DNA from: Alteromonadaceae bacterium Bs31
GTDB taxonomy: Bacteria; Pseudomonadota; Gammaproteobacteria; Pseudomonadales; Cellvibrionaceae
Length of the DNA: 64,000 nucleotides
Direction: 5' to 3'
Assembly (NCBI GenBank): GCA_900177435.1
Contig: FXAI01000012.1
Span: 62,001 to 126,000, forward strand
Under the pieces are notes generated by a model, which was given only the letters and a program-made list of their open reading frames with translations, did not search any database and was not told the origin of the DNA. The position numbers were made by a program, and so were the translations under genes. How positions within the stretch are numbered: the first letter of the stretch is position 1; each line of letters starts with the position of its first letter. This document shows, one piece after another, positions 37,226 to 46,907 of the stretch.

Positions 37226-37753
37226 ATGAAGGCCATATTGACGATAGGTACCATAGTAAGCTTGGTACTCGCTTCAACGGTCTACGGATGTGACGAGGAA
37301 TGTTTAAAGGAAAAAGCGGAAACCAAGAACAATATCAGTTTTCCTAGCTATTTAACCTGGGAATACTGTGACAACACGCGCATGGATTTTATGACGTCCT
37401 CAATCGATAGCTTGGAAAATTACAAAACCAATCACTTCGATACCCGCTACAAAGGCGGCATGAGAAACATAAAAAACTATGTCATTCAGCGAAAGGAATG
37501 GCTGCAAGAATGCGATCAATACATGCAACTAACCAACCACGGGCGTGTTTTTGATGATGCAACCAAGGATATATTCTCTGCGATGGACGCCGTAATAAAA
37601 GAGCTGGATGATCTAATCGCAGGAGTGACATACTCTTCTGAGACAGGGCAAGACTCTAAAGCAATTATGGCAGAGCGCTTTGACGGTATGTTCAAACTGG
37701 TAGATGACCATAAGCAATTAATGCACTACAAGGGCAGATACGTCACTCGCTAG
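37226..37753 (+). CDS. Secreted protein of unknown function
   Basis: 175-residue exported protein that I do not recognise. A signal peptide (about 1-21, ILTIGTIVSLVLASTVYG) is followed by CDEEC, so either lipidation of the first Cys or disulfide use is possible (VYGC is a weak lipobox). The mature part is charged and helical with four or five Cys, including WEYCDNTRMDFM and WLQECDQYMQL. I start at the ATG behind AAAGG rather than at TTG six codons earlier. It has its own promoter and its own hairpin, so it is monocistronic. Confidence 0.75.
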   Translation: MKAILTIGTIVSLVLASTVYGCDEECLKEKAETKNNISFPSYLTWEYCDNTRMDFMTSSIDSLENYKTNHFDTRYKGGMRNIKNYVIQRKEWLQECDQYMQLTNHGRVFDDATKDIFSAMDAVIKELDDLIAGVTYSSETGQDSKAIMAERFDGMFKLVDDHKQLMHYKGRYVTR

Positions 37754-37770
37754 TTTGCTGCATTACAATA

Positions 37771-37804
37771 ACAAGCAAGCGCTCATTAAATGACGCTTGC
37801 TTGT
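37771..37804 (+). terminator. Hairpin after the secreted-protein gene
   Basis: Perfect 11-bp arms ACAAGCAAGCG (37771-37781) and CGCTTGCTTGT (37794-37804) with a 12-base loop that can itself pair (TCAT/ATGA). No long T-tract on the plus strand. It also lies just downstream of the minus-strand gene ending at 37827 and may serve both. Confidence 0.65.
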
Positions 37805-37826
37805 ATGTAGGTTGCTATGAAGTACC

Positions 37827-38048
37827 CTAGGCCGTGCTTTGATGCTTCTCCGACAAAGCCGCGTCCCTTATGGCTTTCATTCCACATCTCAACAGACGAG
37901 CCTGCTCCACTGCACTTAGGTGGTCTGGAAAATGACTGGGTAGCACACCCAAGGGCTGTAATGGACTTCCCTCGATAGAGATGCGAAAGCCTGTAATATG
38001 AAAAGCCGAAAGCTTTTCAAGATCAACATTCCAAGCATCAAAATCCAT
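37827..38048 (-). CDS. Small conserved-looking protein of unknown function
   Basis: 73-residue soluble protein starting MDFDAWNVDLEKLSAFHI. GAGGAG seven bases before the ATG argues that it is real. No TM segment, signal or Cys pair is present. It follows guaA downstream on the same strand after about 195 bases, but with the opposite gene order no shared function can be read. Lies between two hairpin-bounded units. Unknown. Confidence 0.6.
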   Translation of the reverse strand: MDFDAWNVDLEKLSAFHITGFRISIEGSPLQPLGVLPSHFPDHLSAVEQARLLRCGMKAIRDAALSEKHQSTA

Positions 38049-38242
38049 TTCTTACTCCTCGCATTCTTTTACTCTTCTTCAGCGGGCCAGTGCCTATCAT
38101 CATGATAAGCGGCCGAAAGCGTTTGCACTGTGTATAAGATCAGTAGTCTTAAGCGCCGAACTTTAAAGCCTTTATGTGAACATCTCCACAGTTTTTTCCA
38201 TTAATGTGATTATTCACCAAACAGCCGCGACATTTCTCACAT

Positions 38243-39820
38243 CTACTCCCATTCAATGGTCGCTGGCGGCTTACTACTCACATCATAGGTCACTCTGGAT
38301 ACCCCGGCGATTTCATTAATAATGCGGCTGGACACCTTTTCTAGTAGCTCATAGGGCAAGTGGGCCCAGCGAGCGGTCATAAAATCTACCGTTTCCACCG
38401 CACGCAGAGCAATCACCCATTCGTAACGTCGACCATCACCAACGACACCCACAGATTTCACCGGTAGGAACACAGCAAAAGCCTGGCTGGTTTTGTGGTA
38501 CCAGCCACTTTCGTGTAACTCCTCAATAAAAATAGCATCAGCTTCACGCAGTATCTCGGCATATTCTTTCTTAACTTCTGCCAATATGCGTACCCCTAGC
38601 CCCGGCCCGGGGAAAGGATGGCGATATACCATATCGTAGGGTAAGCCTAGTTCTAAGCCGATCTTGCGAACCTCGTCCTTAAATAATTCACGCAGAGGCT
38701 CAACCAGCTCAAACGCCATATCATCCGGCAAGCCTCCCACATTGTGGTGGCTCTTAATAACATGCGCTTTACCCGTTTTCGCTGCTGCGGACTCAATAAC
38801 ATCGGGGTAAATTGTCCCTTGCGCCAGCCAGTGAATATTTTTGAGCTTGGCAGCCTCTTGGTCGAAGACCTCGATAAAGGTGTTACCAATTATTTTTCGC
38901 TTCTGCTCCGGGTCTGCAACCCCTTCCAGTTTACCCAAAAACAAGGCTTCTTCTTTGGCTCGGATAACTTTCACACCCATATTCTTGGCGAACATATCCA
39001 TTACCTGGTCGCCTTCGTTCTTGCGCAGCAGCCCGTTATCCACAAAAACGCAGGTAAGCTGGTCGCCTATCGCCCTGTGCAACAAGGCGGCCACAACCGA
39101 GGAATCCACTCCGCCAGAAAGCCCCAGTAAGACCTTATCCTCGCCAACCCGCTCTCGCACTCGCGCAATAGCGTCTTCTACAATATTGGCTGGTGTCCAA
39201 AGCGGCTCACATCCCGCTAGTTCAAGTACAAAATGCTCGAATATCCTCTTGCCCTGCAGGGTATGTGTTACCTCAGGATGAAACTGTAAGCCAAAAAACT
39301 TTTTCTCTTCACACACCATGCCTGCAATTGGGCACGAGGGTGTTGAGGCCAACACAGAAAAGCCTTCAGGTAAGCCCACGACTTTATCACCGTGGCTCAT
39401 CCAAACATCCAGCAAGGCACTGCCGCTGTGGTCGATATGGTCCTTAATATCACGGAACAAGCCACTTTCTGTTTCCACCTTAACTTGTGCATAGCCAAAT
39501 TCGCGGAAGTCAGAACCCTGTACCTTGCCCCCCAGCTGCTCGGCCATGGTTTGCATGCCGTAGCAAATACCCAACACAGGAACGCCCAGTTCAAATACCA
39601 CTTGAGGTGCGCGCGGTGATTGCTGCTCCGTGACAGACTCCGGACTACCGGCCAGAATGACAGCTTTTGGCGCGTAGGCACGAATTTCCGCCTCATCCAT
39701 ATCAAAAGCACGAATTTCTGAATAAACACCAATTTCACGCACCCGTCTTGCAATGAGCTGGGTATATTGGGAACCAAAGTCCAGAATCAGAATGCGCTGA
39801 GAATGGATATCTTGTGTCAT
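38243..39820 (-). CDS. guaA: GMP synthase (glutamine-hydrolysing) GuaA
   Basis: Amidates XMP to GMP. 525 residues. N-terminal class I glutaminase: [31 protein letters not shown] with the catalytic Cys, and [10 protein letters not shown] with His/Glu. Central ATP pyrophosphatase P-loop: [19 protein letters not shown]-terminal dimerisation part ends [18 protein letters not shown], the conserved XMP-binding tail. Second gene of guaBA, 73 bases after guaB. Confidence 0.98.
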   Translation of the reverse strand: MTQDIHSQRILILDFGSQYTQLIARRVREIGVYSEIRAFDMDEAEIRAYAPKAVILAGSPESVTEQQSPRAPQVVFELGVPVLGICYGMQTMAEQLGGKVQGSDFREFGYAQVKVETESGLFRDIKDHIDHSGSALLDVWMSHGDKVVGLPEGFSVLASTPSCPIAGMVCEEKKFFGLQFHPEVTHTLQGKRIFEHFVLELAGCEPLWTPANIVEDAIARVRERVGEDKVLLGLSGGVDSSVVAALLHRAIGDQLTCVFVDNGLLRKNEGDQVMDMFAKNMGVKVIRAKEEALFLGKLEGVADPEQKRKIIGNTFIEVFDQEAAKLKNIHWLAQGTIYPDVIESAAAKTGKAHVIKSHHNVGGLPDDMAFELVEPLRELFKDEVRKIGLELGLPYDMVYRHPFPGPGLGVRILAEVKKEYAEILREADAIFIEELHESGWYHKTSQAFAVFLPVKSVGVVGDGRRYEWVIALRAVETVDFMTARWAHLPYELLEKVSSRIINEIAGVSRVTYDVSSKPPATIEWE

Positions 39821-39848
39821 AGTTTTACCTGATTTAAAGCAGCGAAAA

Positions 39849-39868
39849 TGGGGCGAAAGATCGCCCCA
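39849..39868 (-). terminator. Terminator-like hairpin in the guaB-guaA gap
   Basis: On the minus strand TGGGGCGA-TCTT-TCGCCCCA forms an eight-pair stem with a four-base loop and is followed by TTTT. It lies between guaB and guaA, so it could reduce read-through or be an RNA-stability element. Confidence 0.6.
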
Positions 39869-39893
39869 TCAAGGGATTTGCTAAAGTAAGCTG

Positions 39894-41369
39894 CTAGCGG
39901 CCACTAACAGGGTAGTTCGGCGCTTCTTTTGTAATGCTCACATCATGTACGTGGCTTTCACCCATTCCCGCTGCCGTAACGCGCACGAACTCAGGTTTAC
40001 TGCGCATGGTTTCGATATCGATAGAACCAGTGTAGCCCATGGCGGCTCTCACTCCGCCCATTAACTGATGTACGATTGCGCTGATTGGCCCCTTGTAGGG
40101 AACCCGCCCTTCAATACCCTCGGGTACAAGCTTTTCTGCACCTTGTGAAGAATCCTGAAAATAGCGGTCTGAAGAACCCTGTGTTTTGGACATGGCACCC
40201 AAAGAGCCCATCCCCCGGTACGACTTGTAGGTACGCCCTTGGTAGAGCTCCACTTCACCAGGCGCTTCTTCTGTTCCTGCAAACATGGAACCCATCATTA
40301 CTGCGTGTGCACCTGCCACAAGGGCTTTGGCGATATCACCGGAGAACCGAACACCACCATCGGCAACTACCGGCACACCTGTACCTTTAAGCGCCGCTAC
40401 CACGTTGGCAATGGCCGATATTTGCGGCACGCCAACACCGGTAACAATACGGGTGGTGCAGATAGAGCCTGGTCCAATGCCCACTTTAACGGCGTCGGCT
40501 CCCGCTTCCACCAAGGCCAGAGCCGCAGAGGCTGTAGCAATGTTTCCAGCAATTACCTGAACCTGCGGGTAGGCCTCTTTGATCATGCTCACTCTTTCAA
40601 TAACGTTCTTTGAGTGACCGTGCGCGGTATCTACCACTAGAACATCCACCCCTGCTTCCACTAGCGCGGCGACACGCTCATCGGTGTCCGGGCTGGTACC
40701 TACCGATGCTCCTACTCGCAAGCTGCCTGCCTGGTCTTTACAGGCGTTAGGGAAGGTTTCTGCTTTGTTAATATCCTTAACGGTTATCAGACCGACCAAA
40801 TCAAAATCGTCATTAACGACCAATACCTTCTCGATGCGGTGCTTGTGCAACAGCGCTTGCACTGCATCTGGGGCCGTACCCTCTTTCACAGTTACCAGCT
40901 TTTCTTTTGGCGTCATGATGCTGGCTACACTCGCATCCAGATTGGTTTCGAAGCGAACATCCCGCCCGGTTACGATACCAACAAGCTCACCGTTGAGCAG
41001 CACAGGCACGCCGGAAATATTGTGTTTACGGGTTAGTTGAATCAACTCATTGATGGTGGCATTTGATTCAATCGTGATCGGGTCTCTCACAACGCCAGCT
41101 TCAAATTTTTTCACAGCTCGCACTTCTCGCGCCTGCTGCTTAATTTTCATGCTTTTATGGATAATGCCAATACCGCCTTCCTGAGCCAGGGCAATCGCCA
41201 AGCCAGATTCGGTAACGGTATCCATCGCTGCCGATATCAATGGAATATTCAGTGCGATGTCACGAGTAAGCTTGGTTCGCAGGCTAACATCTTTGGCAGT
41301 AACCGCAGAATAACCTGGTACAAGCAATACATCGTCAAAAGTCAGTGCTTCTTGAGCAATCCTCAACAT
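39894..41369 (-). CDS. guaB: Inosine-5'-monophosphate dehydrogenase GuaB
   Basis: Oxidises IMP to XMP with NAD+, the committed step to GMP. 491 residues from [21 protein letters not shown]; an upstream in-frame start 17 codons earlier lacks support. The barrel is interrupted by a pair of CBS domains (about 95-205, [17 protein letters not shown] and [17 protein letters not shown]). Active-site loop [15 protein letters not shown] carries the catalytic Cys, and the flap includes GMGSLGAM. Faces xseA divergently across 191 bases. Confidence 0.98.
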   Translation of the reverse strand: MLRIAQEALTFDDVLLVPGYSAVTAKDVSLRTKLTRDIALNIPLISAAMDTVTESGLAIALAQEGGIGIIHKSMKIKQQAREVRAVKKFEAGVVRDPITIESNATINELIQLTRKHNISGVPVLLNGELVGIVTGRDVRFETNLDASVASIMTPKEKLVTVKEGTAPDAVQALLHKHRIEKVLVVNDDFDLVGLITVKDINKAETFPNACKDQAGSLRVGASVGTSPDTDERVAALVEAGVDVLVVDTAHGHSKNVIERVSMIKEAYPQVQVIAGNIATASAALALVEAGADAVKVGIGPGSICTTRIVTGVGVPQISAIANVVAALKGTGVPVVADGGVRFSGDIAKALVAGAHAVMMGSMFAGTEEAPGEVELYQGRTYKSYRGMGSLGAMSKTQGSSDRYFQDSSQGAEKLVPEGIEGRVPYKGPISAIVHQLMGGVRAAMGYTGSIDIETMRSKPEFVRVTAAGMGESHVHDVSITKEAPNYPVSGR

Positions 41370-41560
41370 AGAATAAGGCCTTGTATGGGGAACGGGTTGC
41401 CAGCCGCAGCTAAACAACATGTTTGGATAAACCGGCCATTATAAAGTTCTAGGCTGTATTGAACAACTTGAGTCTCACTCTTTAATTCGCGTACTCTATA
41501 CACCTTCCTGATTCCCCCGACCACAGAACCGGTCGCAGCAGCCAGAGCCCCTCACCTTTC

Positions 41561-42931
41561 ATGAGCAATTTCGATCTCTTCAGTCCAGAACAAAAACCAG
41601 CCACACCCAAGCGTTCGGTACTTAGTGTCAGTGAACTAAACCGACAGGCCAAACAGCTGCTGGAGATTCACCTGCCACTGCTTTGGGTGGAAGGTGAGCT
41701 TTCGAACTTCAGTAAACCCTCTTCTGGTCACTGGTATTTTTCGCTTAAGGATGAAAAGGCCCAGGTTCGCTGTGCCATGTTTCGAGCGCGAAATGCTATG
41801 TTTCGAGGAAAACTGAAAGACGGCGACAGGGTAAAAGTACGGGCAAGGGTAACCCTGTATGAAGGGCGAGGCGACTTTCAACTGGTGGTTGAGCACATAG
41901 AAGAAGCGGGCTCCGGTTCGCTGCAAAAGCAATTCGAACAGCTAAAAGCCAAGCTGCAGGCAGAAGGCCTGTTTGAATCAACAATTAAGCAAGCACTACC
42001 CAGCTTGCCCAAAAGTATTGGCGTAGTTACCTCCCCTACTGGCGCAGCAATAAAAGACGTTCTCTCTGTATTGAGCCGCCGCTTTCCTTGCCTCCCTGTG
42101 ACCATCATTCCCTCGAGCGTACAAGGCGATAAGGCCGGCGCCGAACTCTGCAAAGCATTAATATTGGCAGACAAACAGGGCTTTGACGCTATTATTCTAT
42201 GCCGGGGTGGGGGCTCCATAGAAGACCTCTGGGCTTTTAACGAAGAAAGACTCGCTCGCACTATTTATAGCTGTAAAACGCCCATAGTGAGTGGTGTCGG
42301 CCATGAGAGTGATTTTACTATTGCCGATTTTGTAGCTGATATTCGCGCTGCCACACCTTCTGCTGCAGCTGAACTGCTCAGCCCGGATAAACAAGCGCTA
42401 TGCTCGCGCTTTGAACAAATTGAAAGCAAGCTACAAAAATCCATACAACAAACCCTGCTCAGCCGGCAAACACAGCTGACACACCACCGCCGTTTATTGC
42501 GCCACCCGGGAGAGCAAATTAATTCATGGAGCCAACGGCTAGATCAGCTAGAAAATCATCTGCTCCACACCTTTAAAAGGTACTTACTGCAGCGGCAAGT
42601 GAAGGTAAACAAGGAGCGTGCATCGCTATTCCATTACTCGCCACAAAATGCCATTGAGCGTACAGCTCAACAAGTACAAAGCTTAAGTAAAGAGTTAAGA
42701 TTCGCTCTACAACAACACCTAAAGCTTCGCAAAGCAGGTTTAGCTAAGGCTGTTGATACTCTGCAAGCTGTAAGCCCCTTGAACACCTTGGCGAGAGGTT
42801 ATGCGATAGTCTCTGATTCATCGGGAAAAGTGGTAGCTGAAACATCCAAAATAGCTGTTGGCGATGCGATAAATATAAAACTCGCCAAATCTACTATTGA
42901 TGCAAAAGTTACCGCATTAAAAAGCAACTAG
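41561..42931 (+). CDS. xseA: Exodeoxyribonuclease VII large subunit XseA
   Basis: Large subunit of the ssDNA exonuclease VII. 456 residues: OB-fold DNA-binding domain (about 20-115, LSVSELNRQAKQLLE, LPLLWVEGELSNFSKPSSGHWYFSLKD), catalytic domain with LPKSIGVVTSPTGAAIKDV and AIILCRGGGSIEDLWAFNEE, GVGHESDFTIADFVADIRAATPS, then a long coiled coil (about 285-400) and a C-terminal segment NTLARGYAIVSD. The small subunit xseB is not in the window. Divergent from guaB, a common gammaproteobacterial arrangement. Confidence 0.97.
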   Translation: MSNFDLFSPEQKPATPKRSVLSVSELNRQAKQLLEIHLPLLWVEGELSNFSKPSSGHWYFSLKDEKAQVRCAMFRARNAMFRGKLKDGDRVKVRARVTLYEGRGDFQLVVEHIEEAGSGSLQKQFEQLKAKLQAEGLFESTIKQALPSLPKSIGVVTSPTGAAIKDVLSVLSRRFPCLPVTIIPSSVQGDKAGAELCKALILADKQGFDAIILCRGGGSIEDLWAFNEERLARTIYSCKTPIVSGVGHESDFTIADFVADIRAATPSAAAELLSPDKQALCSRFEQIESKLQKSIQQTLLSRQTQLTHHRRLLRHPGEQINSWSQRLDQLENHLLHTFKRYLLQRQVKVNKERASLFHYSPQNAIERTAQQVQSLSKELRFALQQHLKLRKAGLAKAVDTLQAVSPLNTLARGYAIVSDSSGKVVAETSKIAVGDAINIKLAKSTIDAKVTALKSN

Positions 42932-42936
42932 TACGA

Positions 42937-44271
42937 CTACCCGCTCAAAGAAAGAATTGTTTCTCTGGCGAGCAAGACAGCGTCCTGCACAGACACGTTT
43001 ACATAATCAGTGTTTATTTTTTCAGGCTGAAACAAGGTCTCAATAACCGTCGTTGGCTTAAGTGCGCGATCAACACTCGCGTACATCCCGGCGGCAAAAA
43101 AATCTACTGGAACATCCAGGCTATCGAGGTATTCAGGCATATATCGGGTTACCACTTTCTCCATAGCGTGTTTCACTGCGCTGTTATAGGCGATTTGTCT
43201 CATTCCTCCCACACAGGCTAGACCACACTCAAACATAAGCAATACAAATACCACAGCCATCCCTGGAATAACACGCTTTTCTCGCAGCGCGAGTACCAGC
43301 TCTGATGCGGATAAATGCTGACTATAAACATCGTTAAAAAGCGTGTTACCGTTAAAACCTAACAAGGGATACATTTTCTGGGACTGCAGCTGCCAGAAAA
43401 GAATCGAGCCCCTTCCCTTCGCAATATTCCAACAACCACTTTCACCATCCAGCAGGCTGACGAAACAGCGACATGACTCTGTATTGAAAAGAATATTGTG
43501 TAACAGAGAGGAAGTATCTTGCAACACATCGATGAGTAGCGTTATGGCAATTTCGCTTATATTTATAAATTCGAAGCGCTGATCGGGAAATGCGTCCCTA
43601 CATAAATGCAGATTAATCTGGCTACTCTGCTGCTTGTAGCTCTTTTGCTCAAGAATACTATCTAAACAAAAATACTCATCAATTAAGCTGATATACATTT
43701 CCCGATGCCGCTCAGTGATTTCTTTTTTTGTAGCAGCGCAATCCAGCTCTAAGCGCAGTTTATCTACATCCTTTCTTGTATAGGCGGTTATTTCTGACAC
43801 ACACTTTTTATTACAGGCTTTTGGAAAAATATTAAATTTTCTCAGGCCATGAGCTGAGGGAAGTAACAATCCTCGGGGATAAAACAGATTATCCATGGGT
43901 ATCCAGTCTGAACTCAAAACCGGAATAAGGTGCTGTTTATTGCGGGCCGCGTTGGCCACTAATAAGGTTTGCCAGGCAATTGGGTGCAATGCTGGAGCGG
44001 TATGATGCGCACTTAGCACCACTGGAGAGCGAGTTAAGGTGCTTTTCAATATTTCGGAATTAGCTAAACCCAGAGTATCAATTACCTTTAAAAATCGTGG
44101 AGAAACCTGATGAGAGTGCCGCCGGTCTGCCCCATTCCAGATGTAATTTGAATAATCCGCAAGGCTTGCATTCTGCCAACATCGCAAATGCTCAGCTAAT
44201 ATGGGGTTATTTTTAGAGAGCTGAGATAAAAAACTTTGCCACGACTCTCCGTGTACAGGAGCAAGTTCCAT
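42937..44271 (-). CDS. Unknown 444-aa protein coupled to a PhzF-like gene
   Basis: I do not recognise a firm family. The ATG used overlaps the PhzF-like stop as TAATG, a translational-coupling arrangement; a TTG three codons earlier is possible. The protein is mostly soluble, with about ten Cys. Two stretches recall the cysteine-adding enzyme BshC of bacillithiol synthesis: VVLSAHHTAPALHPIAWQ followed by NKQHLIPVLSSDWIP, compared with the BshC GQQ-GPLYT...PVFW pattern, and RVIPGMAVVF...ACVGGMRQIAYNSA, compared with its AYVGGPGEIAYWA segment. This likeness is by eye, distant and unverified. It ends five bases from the convergent xseA stop. A role in small-molecule synthesis with the PhzF-like partner is inference. 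Confidence 0.55.
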   Translation of the reverse strand: MELAPVHGESWQSFLSQLSKNNPILAEHLRCWQNASLADYSNYIWNGADRRHSHQVSPRFLKVIDTLGLANSEILKSTLTRSPVVLSAHHTAPALHPIAWQTLLVANAARNKQHLIPVLSSDWIPMDNLFYPRGLLLPSAHGLRKFNIFPKACNKKCVSEITAYTRKDVDKLRLELDCAATKKEITERHREMYISLIDEYFCLDSILEQKSYKQQSSQINLHLCRDAFPDQRFEFINISEIAITLLIDVLQDTSSLLHNILFNTESCRCFVSLLDGESGCWNIAKGRGSILFWQLQSQKMYPLLGFNGNTLFNDVYSQHLSASELVLALREKRVIPGMAVVFVLLMFECGLACVGGMRQIAYNSAVKHAMEKVVTRYMPEYLDSLDVPVDFFAAGMYASVDRALKPTTVIETLFQPEKINTDYVNVSVQDAVLLARETILSLSG

Positions 44272-45065
44272 TAGGCACAAGCCTCGACCTTTATACTGCC
44301 AGAAAACCAGGTAAGCGCCCTGCCCGAAATGGTAACCGCACTGCCATTAACAAAACAGGGTACCGGGCCTCCTCGCTCGGAGACTGAGTAACCCAGCAAA
44401 TCATCCCGTCCTAATTTATAACTCCAGAACGGCCCCAGAGCTGCGTTGGCGGAGCCACAAAAATAATCCTCATTAACCCCTACAGAAGGCGCAAAAACCC
44501 GATAACAATAGTCAGATACCCTGCCCGGCGCTGTTATCAGTAGGGCACGAATAGAATTCACCAAAGGCACGGAAAAATCTGGCTTGAGGCTACGCACCAT
44601 TTGTTCATTGGGAAATTCGGCAATAACATCGTAAAAACTTTTGTACACCAGCTTAGCTGGCAAACCTAAAAATCTTGAAACACAGGGAATTTCCGGAACC
44701 GGCTTACTGATAAACTTTGGCATTTCCAATTCAAAGCCCTCCGCAGTAATCGCAACACGCACCACCAATGCGCCCAAACTAAATATTATTTCTGGTTCAC
44801 TGTGCCCTAGGTGCTCATAAATGACATGCGAAGCAGCAACTGTACCGTGACCACAAATCTCCACACGATTTGTTGGTCCAAAATGCCTCAATTCATACAC
44901 ACCATCTGATCGGGGCGCAACAAATGAAGTAATGGGTTGGTTTAACTCGGTCGCAATTCTCTGAAGGTTATTATCTGGTAGAAGTTCATCGAGTATACAC
45001 ACTGCAGCGGGGTTGCCCTTAAAAGGTTCGCTGGCAAAAGCCTTAACAATAAAAAGATTACTCAC
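44271..45065 (-). CDS. PhzF-family protein with altered catalytic site
   Basis: 264-residue member of the PhzF / diaminopimelate-epimerase-like fold family, with GTG start. N-half: FIVKAFASEPFKGNPAAVCIL and FGPTNRVEICGHGTVAASHV. C-half: VFAPSVGVNEDYFCGSANAALGPFW, matching the second half-site. In Pseudomonas PhzF, Glu45 in NLSESTF is the acid/base; here the aligned segment is NQPITSF, with Ile at residue 45, so classical isomerase chemistry is doubtful. His (GHG), Asp (NED) and GSA are kept. First gene of a coupled pair with the unknown protein. No phenazine genes occur nearby. Confidence 0.85.
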   Translation of the reverse strand: MSNLFIVKAFASEPFKGNPAAVCILDELLPDNNLQRIATELNQPITSFVAPRSDGVYELRHFGPTNRVEICGHGTVAASHVIYEHLGHSEPEIIFSLGALVVRVAITAEGFELEMPKFISKPVPEIPCVSRFLGLPAKLVYKSFYDVIAEFPNEQMVRSLKPDFSVPLVNSIRALLITAPGRVSDYCYRVFAPSVGVNEDYFCGSANAALGPFWSYKLGRDDLLGYSVSERGGPVPCFVNGSAVTISGRALTWFSGSIKVEACA

Positions 45066-45249
45066 AAGTGCTACAGCCCTCTATCGGCAAAATTTTCCCT
45101 CTTATTCAAAGCGTCATGCTTTAAAAGACTAGCACATGAAATTCGGGGCTATGCGTCATATGGAAGATAGAGGCGCCAAGATTCTTGTTTGTGATATGCT
45201 CCCTCTTCTCAGCACAGAAATTAATTCCAAGGTCCATCCTTCAAGATCT

Positions 45250-46041
45250 ATGACTTCTATACCTCCAATCATTCATATTGATAACGCAACGGTTTACCGC
45301 GGGAATCACAAAGTATTTGAAAACCTCTCACTCACCCTGGAGCAAAACAGACATACCGCCATCCTGGGCCCTAATGGTGCAGGTAAAACAACCCTACTGA
45401 AATTAATTACCCGTGAAACTCTACCGATGGTAAAAGAAAACAGTGCTTGTTTGCTGTTCGGGCAAGACCGCTTCACTATTTGGGATTTAAGAAAAAAAAT
45501 CGGTATCGTATCTCAGGATTTCCAGAATGATTACAGAGCGCTGGCAAGCGGCGAGCAGGTGGTGCTCTCTGCATTTTTTGGCTCGGTCGGAATTCATAGC
45601 CACAATGTACCTACAGAAAGTATGCGAGAAAGAGCAAGGCATTGTATGCAGCAACTGGATATTGTTTCACTTGCTCAACGACAGTATTTACATCTATCGA
45701 CGGGAGAACAAAGGCGTCTTCTGTTGGCTAGAGCCTTGGTACACGAGCCGCAGGTACTTATCTTTGACGAGCCCACAAACGGGCTAGATCTCAAGGCAAG
45801 CATGCAAATTCTTGCGGATATGAGCAGACTCGCACGCAGTGGCGTTACACTGATTCTGGTTACGCACCATATCCACGAAATTGTTCCCGAAATCGAGCAG
45901 CTGGTATTTTTAAAAAATGGCGCGGTGGTAAACCACGGAAACAAGGAGGATTTACTGACAAGCCAGCAGATTAGTAAGCTCTATGATGTGCCTGTCAACA
46001 TCCATCAGCACGAAAGCTTCTACCAGGCTACACCGTGCTGA
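45250..46041 (+). CDS. ABC transporter ATP-binding protein (ModF/YlmA-like)
   Basis: 263-residue ATPase from ATG 45250. Walker A ILGPNGAGKTTLLKLI, Q-loop IGIVSQDFQ, signature LSTGEQRRLLLARAL, Walker B VLIFDEPTNGLDL and switch His VTHHIHEI are intact. Longer in-frame starts exist up to 45136 but the added residues look non-coding. There is no permease or binding-protein gene beside it. The sequence style resembles stand-alone cytoplasmic ABC proteins of the ModF/YlmA type. Divergent from the PhzF-like gene and convergent with the TSUP gene. Confidence 0.88.
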   Translation: MTSIPPIIHIDNATVYRGNHKVFENLSLTLEQNRHTAILGPNGAGKTTLLKLITRETLPMVKENSACLLFGQDRFTIWDLRKKIGIVSQDFQNDYRALASGEQVVLSAFFGSVGIHSHNVPTESMRERARHCMQQLDIVSLAQRQYLHLSTGEQRRLLLARALVHEPQVLIFDEPTNGLDLKASMQILADMSRLARSGVTLILVTHHIHEIVPEIEQLVFLKNGAVVNHGNKEDLLTSQQISKLYDVPVNIHQHESFYQATPC

Positions 46042-46058
46042 TGAACGAAGCGATTTAT

Positions 46059-46889
46059 CTAAGCCGCAATAAACATTCTTAAAGATAACAGTGCTAGCAG
46101 ACCCACCAAAGAAAAGCCCAGAATTTTGGCTGGCAACGCCCTACCGAGTTTTGCACCATAGGGTGCAGCGAAACTTGAGCACACGGCAAGCAAGAGGCAA
46201 GCAGGCAAATTAACAAGTGCAATGCTGCCCCGTGGGGCGTCTGCAGGCGTATCGGCAAACAGCAGGATGTTAAGCACAGCCGGTAAAGCAATGGCAAAAC
46301 CAAAACCGGCGGCGGTTCCAACTGCCTTGTGAGCACTGTAGCCAAGCGCCATCAATAAAGGCCCACCCAATGCACCACCACCCACACCGGCTAATGCGGA
46401 CAATAAGGCTATTAAATAGAGTGCAATGCTGATGAGCAGATTTGCCCCATGGCTTTCTCGCTCTGTTTCTTTATCAAGGCCCTTGGCTTTACCTAAAAGG
46501 CGGTATGCGGTGAAGGCCGCAACAAACAGCAGCAAGCCTGCAAATACCCAGTTAAGCCAAAGCCCGGCATAATGGGCTACAGCAAGAGATCCAGTAATTG
46601 CACCAAGCACCAGAGGTATTATGCTGTACTGCAAGCGCCTGACATCGAGATTACCGAGGCGATAGTGCGCGCGTAAAGACGCTAATGACGTAGGTAAAAT
46701 ACAGCACAAAGAGCTAGCAATGGCCATTGCGATCGCTGTTTGAGCGCTGCAGCCAACAGCCTGAAAAAGGTGAAACAAGGCCGGGACAATTATTACGCCT
46801 CCACCAATACCAAACAATCCAGCGAGAATACCCGCGCAGATACCTGAAAATGCAGCGATAATCGATAGAAATAGCAATGTGTCTAACAT
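46059..46889 (-). CDS. TauE/SafE (TSUP) family sulfite/sulfonate-type exporter
   Basis: 276-residue inner-membrane protein of the TSUP family with about eight hydrophobic helices and the two inverted family motifs, LFGIGGGVIIVPALF near residue 25 and LAGVGGGALGGPLLMALG near 165. Substrates in the family are sulfite, sulfonates or related anions. I take ATG 46889 as start; a longer frame to 46976 would be read through the strong leader hairpin. No sulfur-metabolism genes adjoin it. Confidence 0.88.
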   Translation of the reverse strand: MLDTLLFLSIIAAFSGICAGILAGLFGIGGGVIIVPALFHLFQAVGCSAQTAIAMAIASSLCCILPTSLASLRAHYRLGNLDVRRLQYSIIPLVLGAITGSLAVAHYAGLWLNWVFAGLLLFVAAFTAYRLLGKAKGLDKETERESHGANLLISIALYLIALLSALAGVGGGALGGPLLMALGYSAHKAVGTAAGFGFAIALPAVLNILLFADTPADAPRGSIALVNLPACLLLAVCSSFAAPYGAKLGRALPAKILGFSLVGLLALLSLRMFIAA

Positions 46890-46907
46890 AAAGGTAAATT
46901 TGTGAAG

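Noticed and set aside
42937-44271. Firm naming of the unknown protein as BshC
   Set aside because: The likeness covers short segments judged by eye and the length and Cys content differ; it is kept as a hypothesis.
45136-45249. N-terminal extension of the ABC ATPase
   Set aside because: The 38 extra residues have no ABC-domain features; the later ATG begins just before the first strand of the domain.
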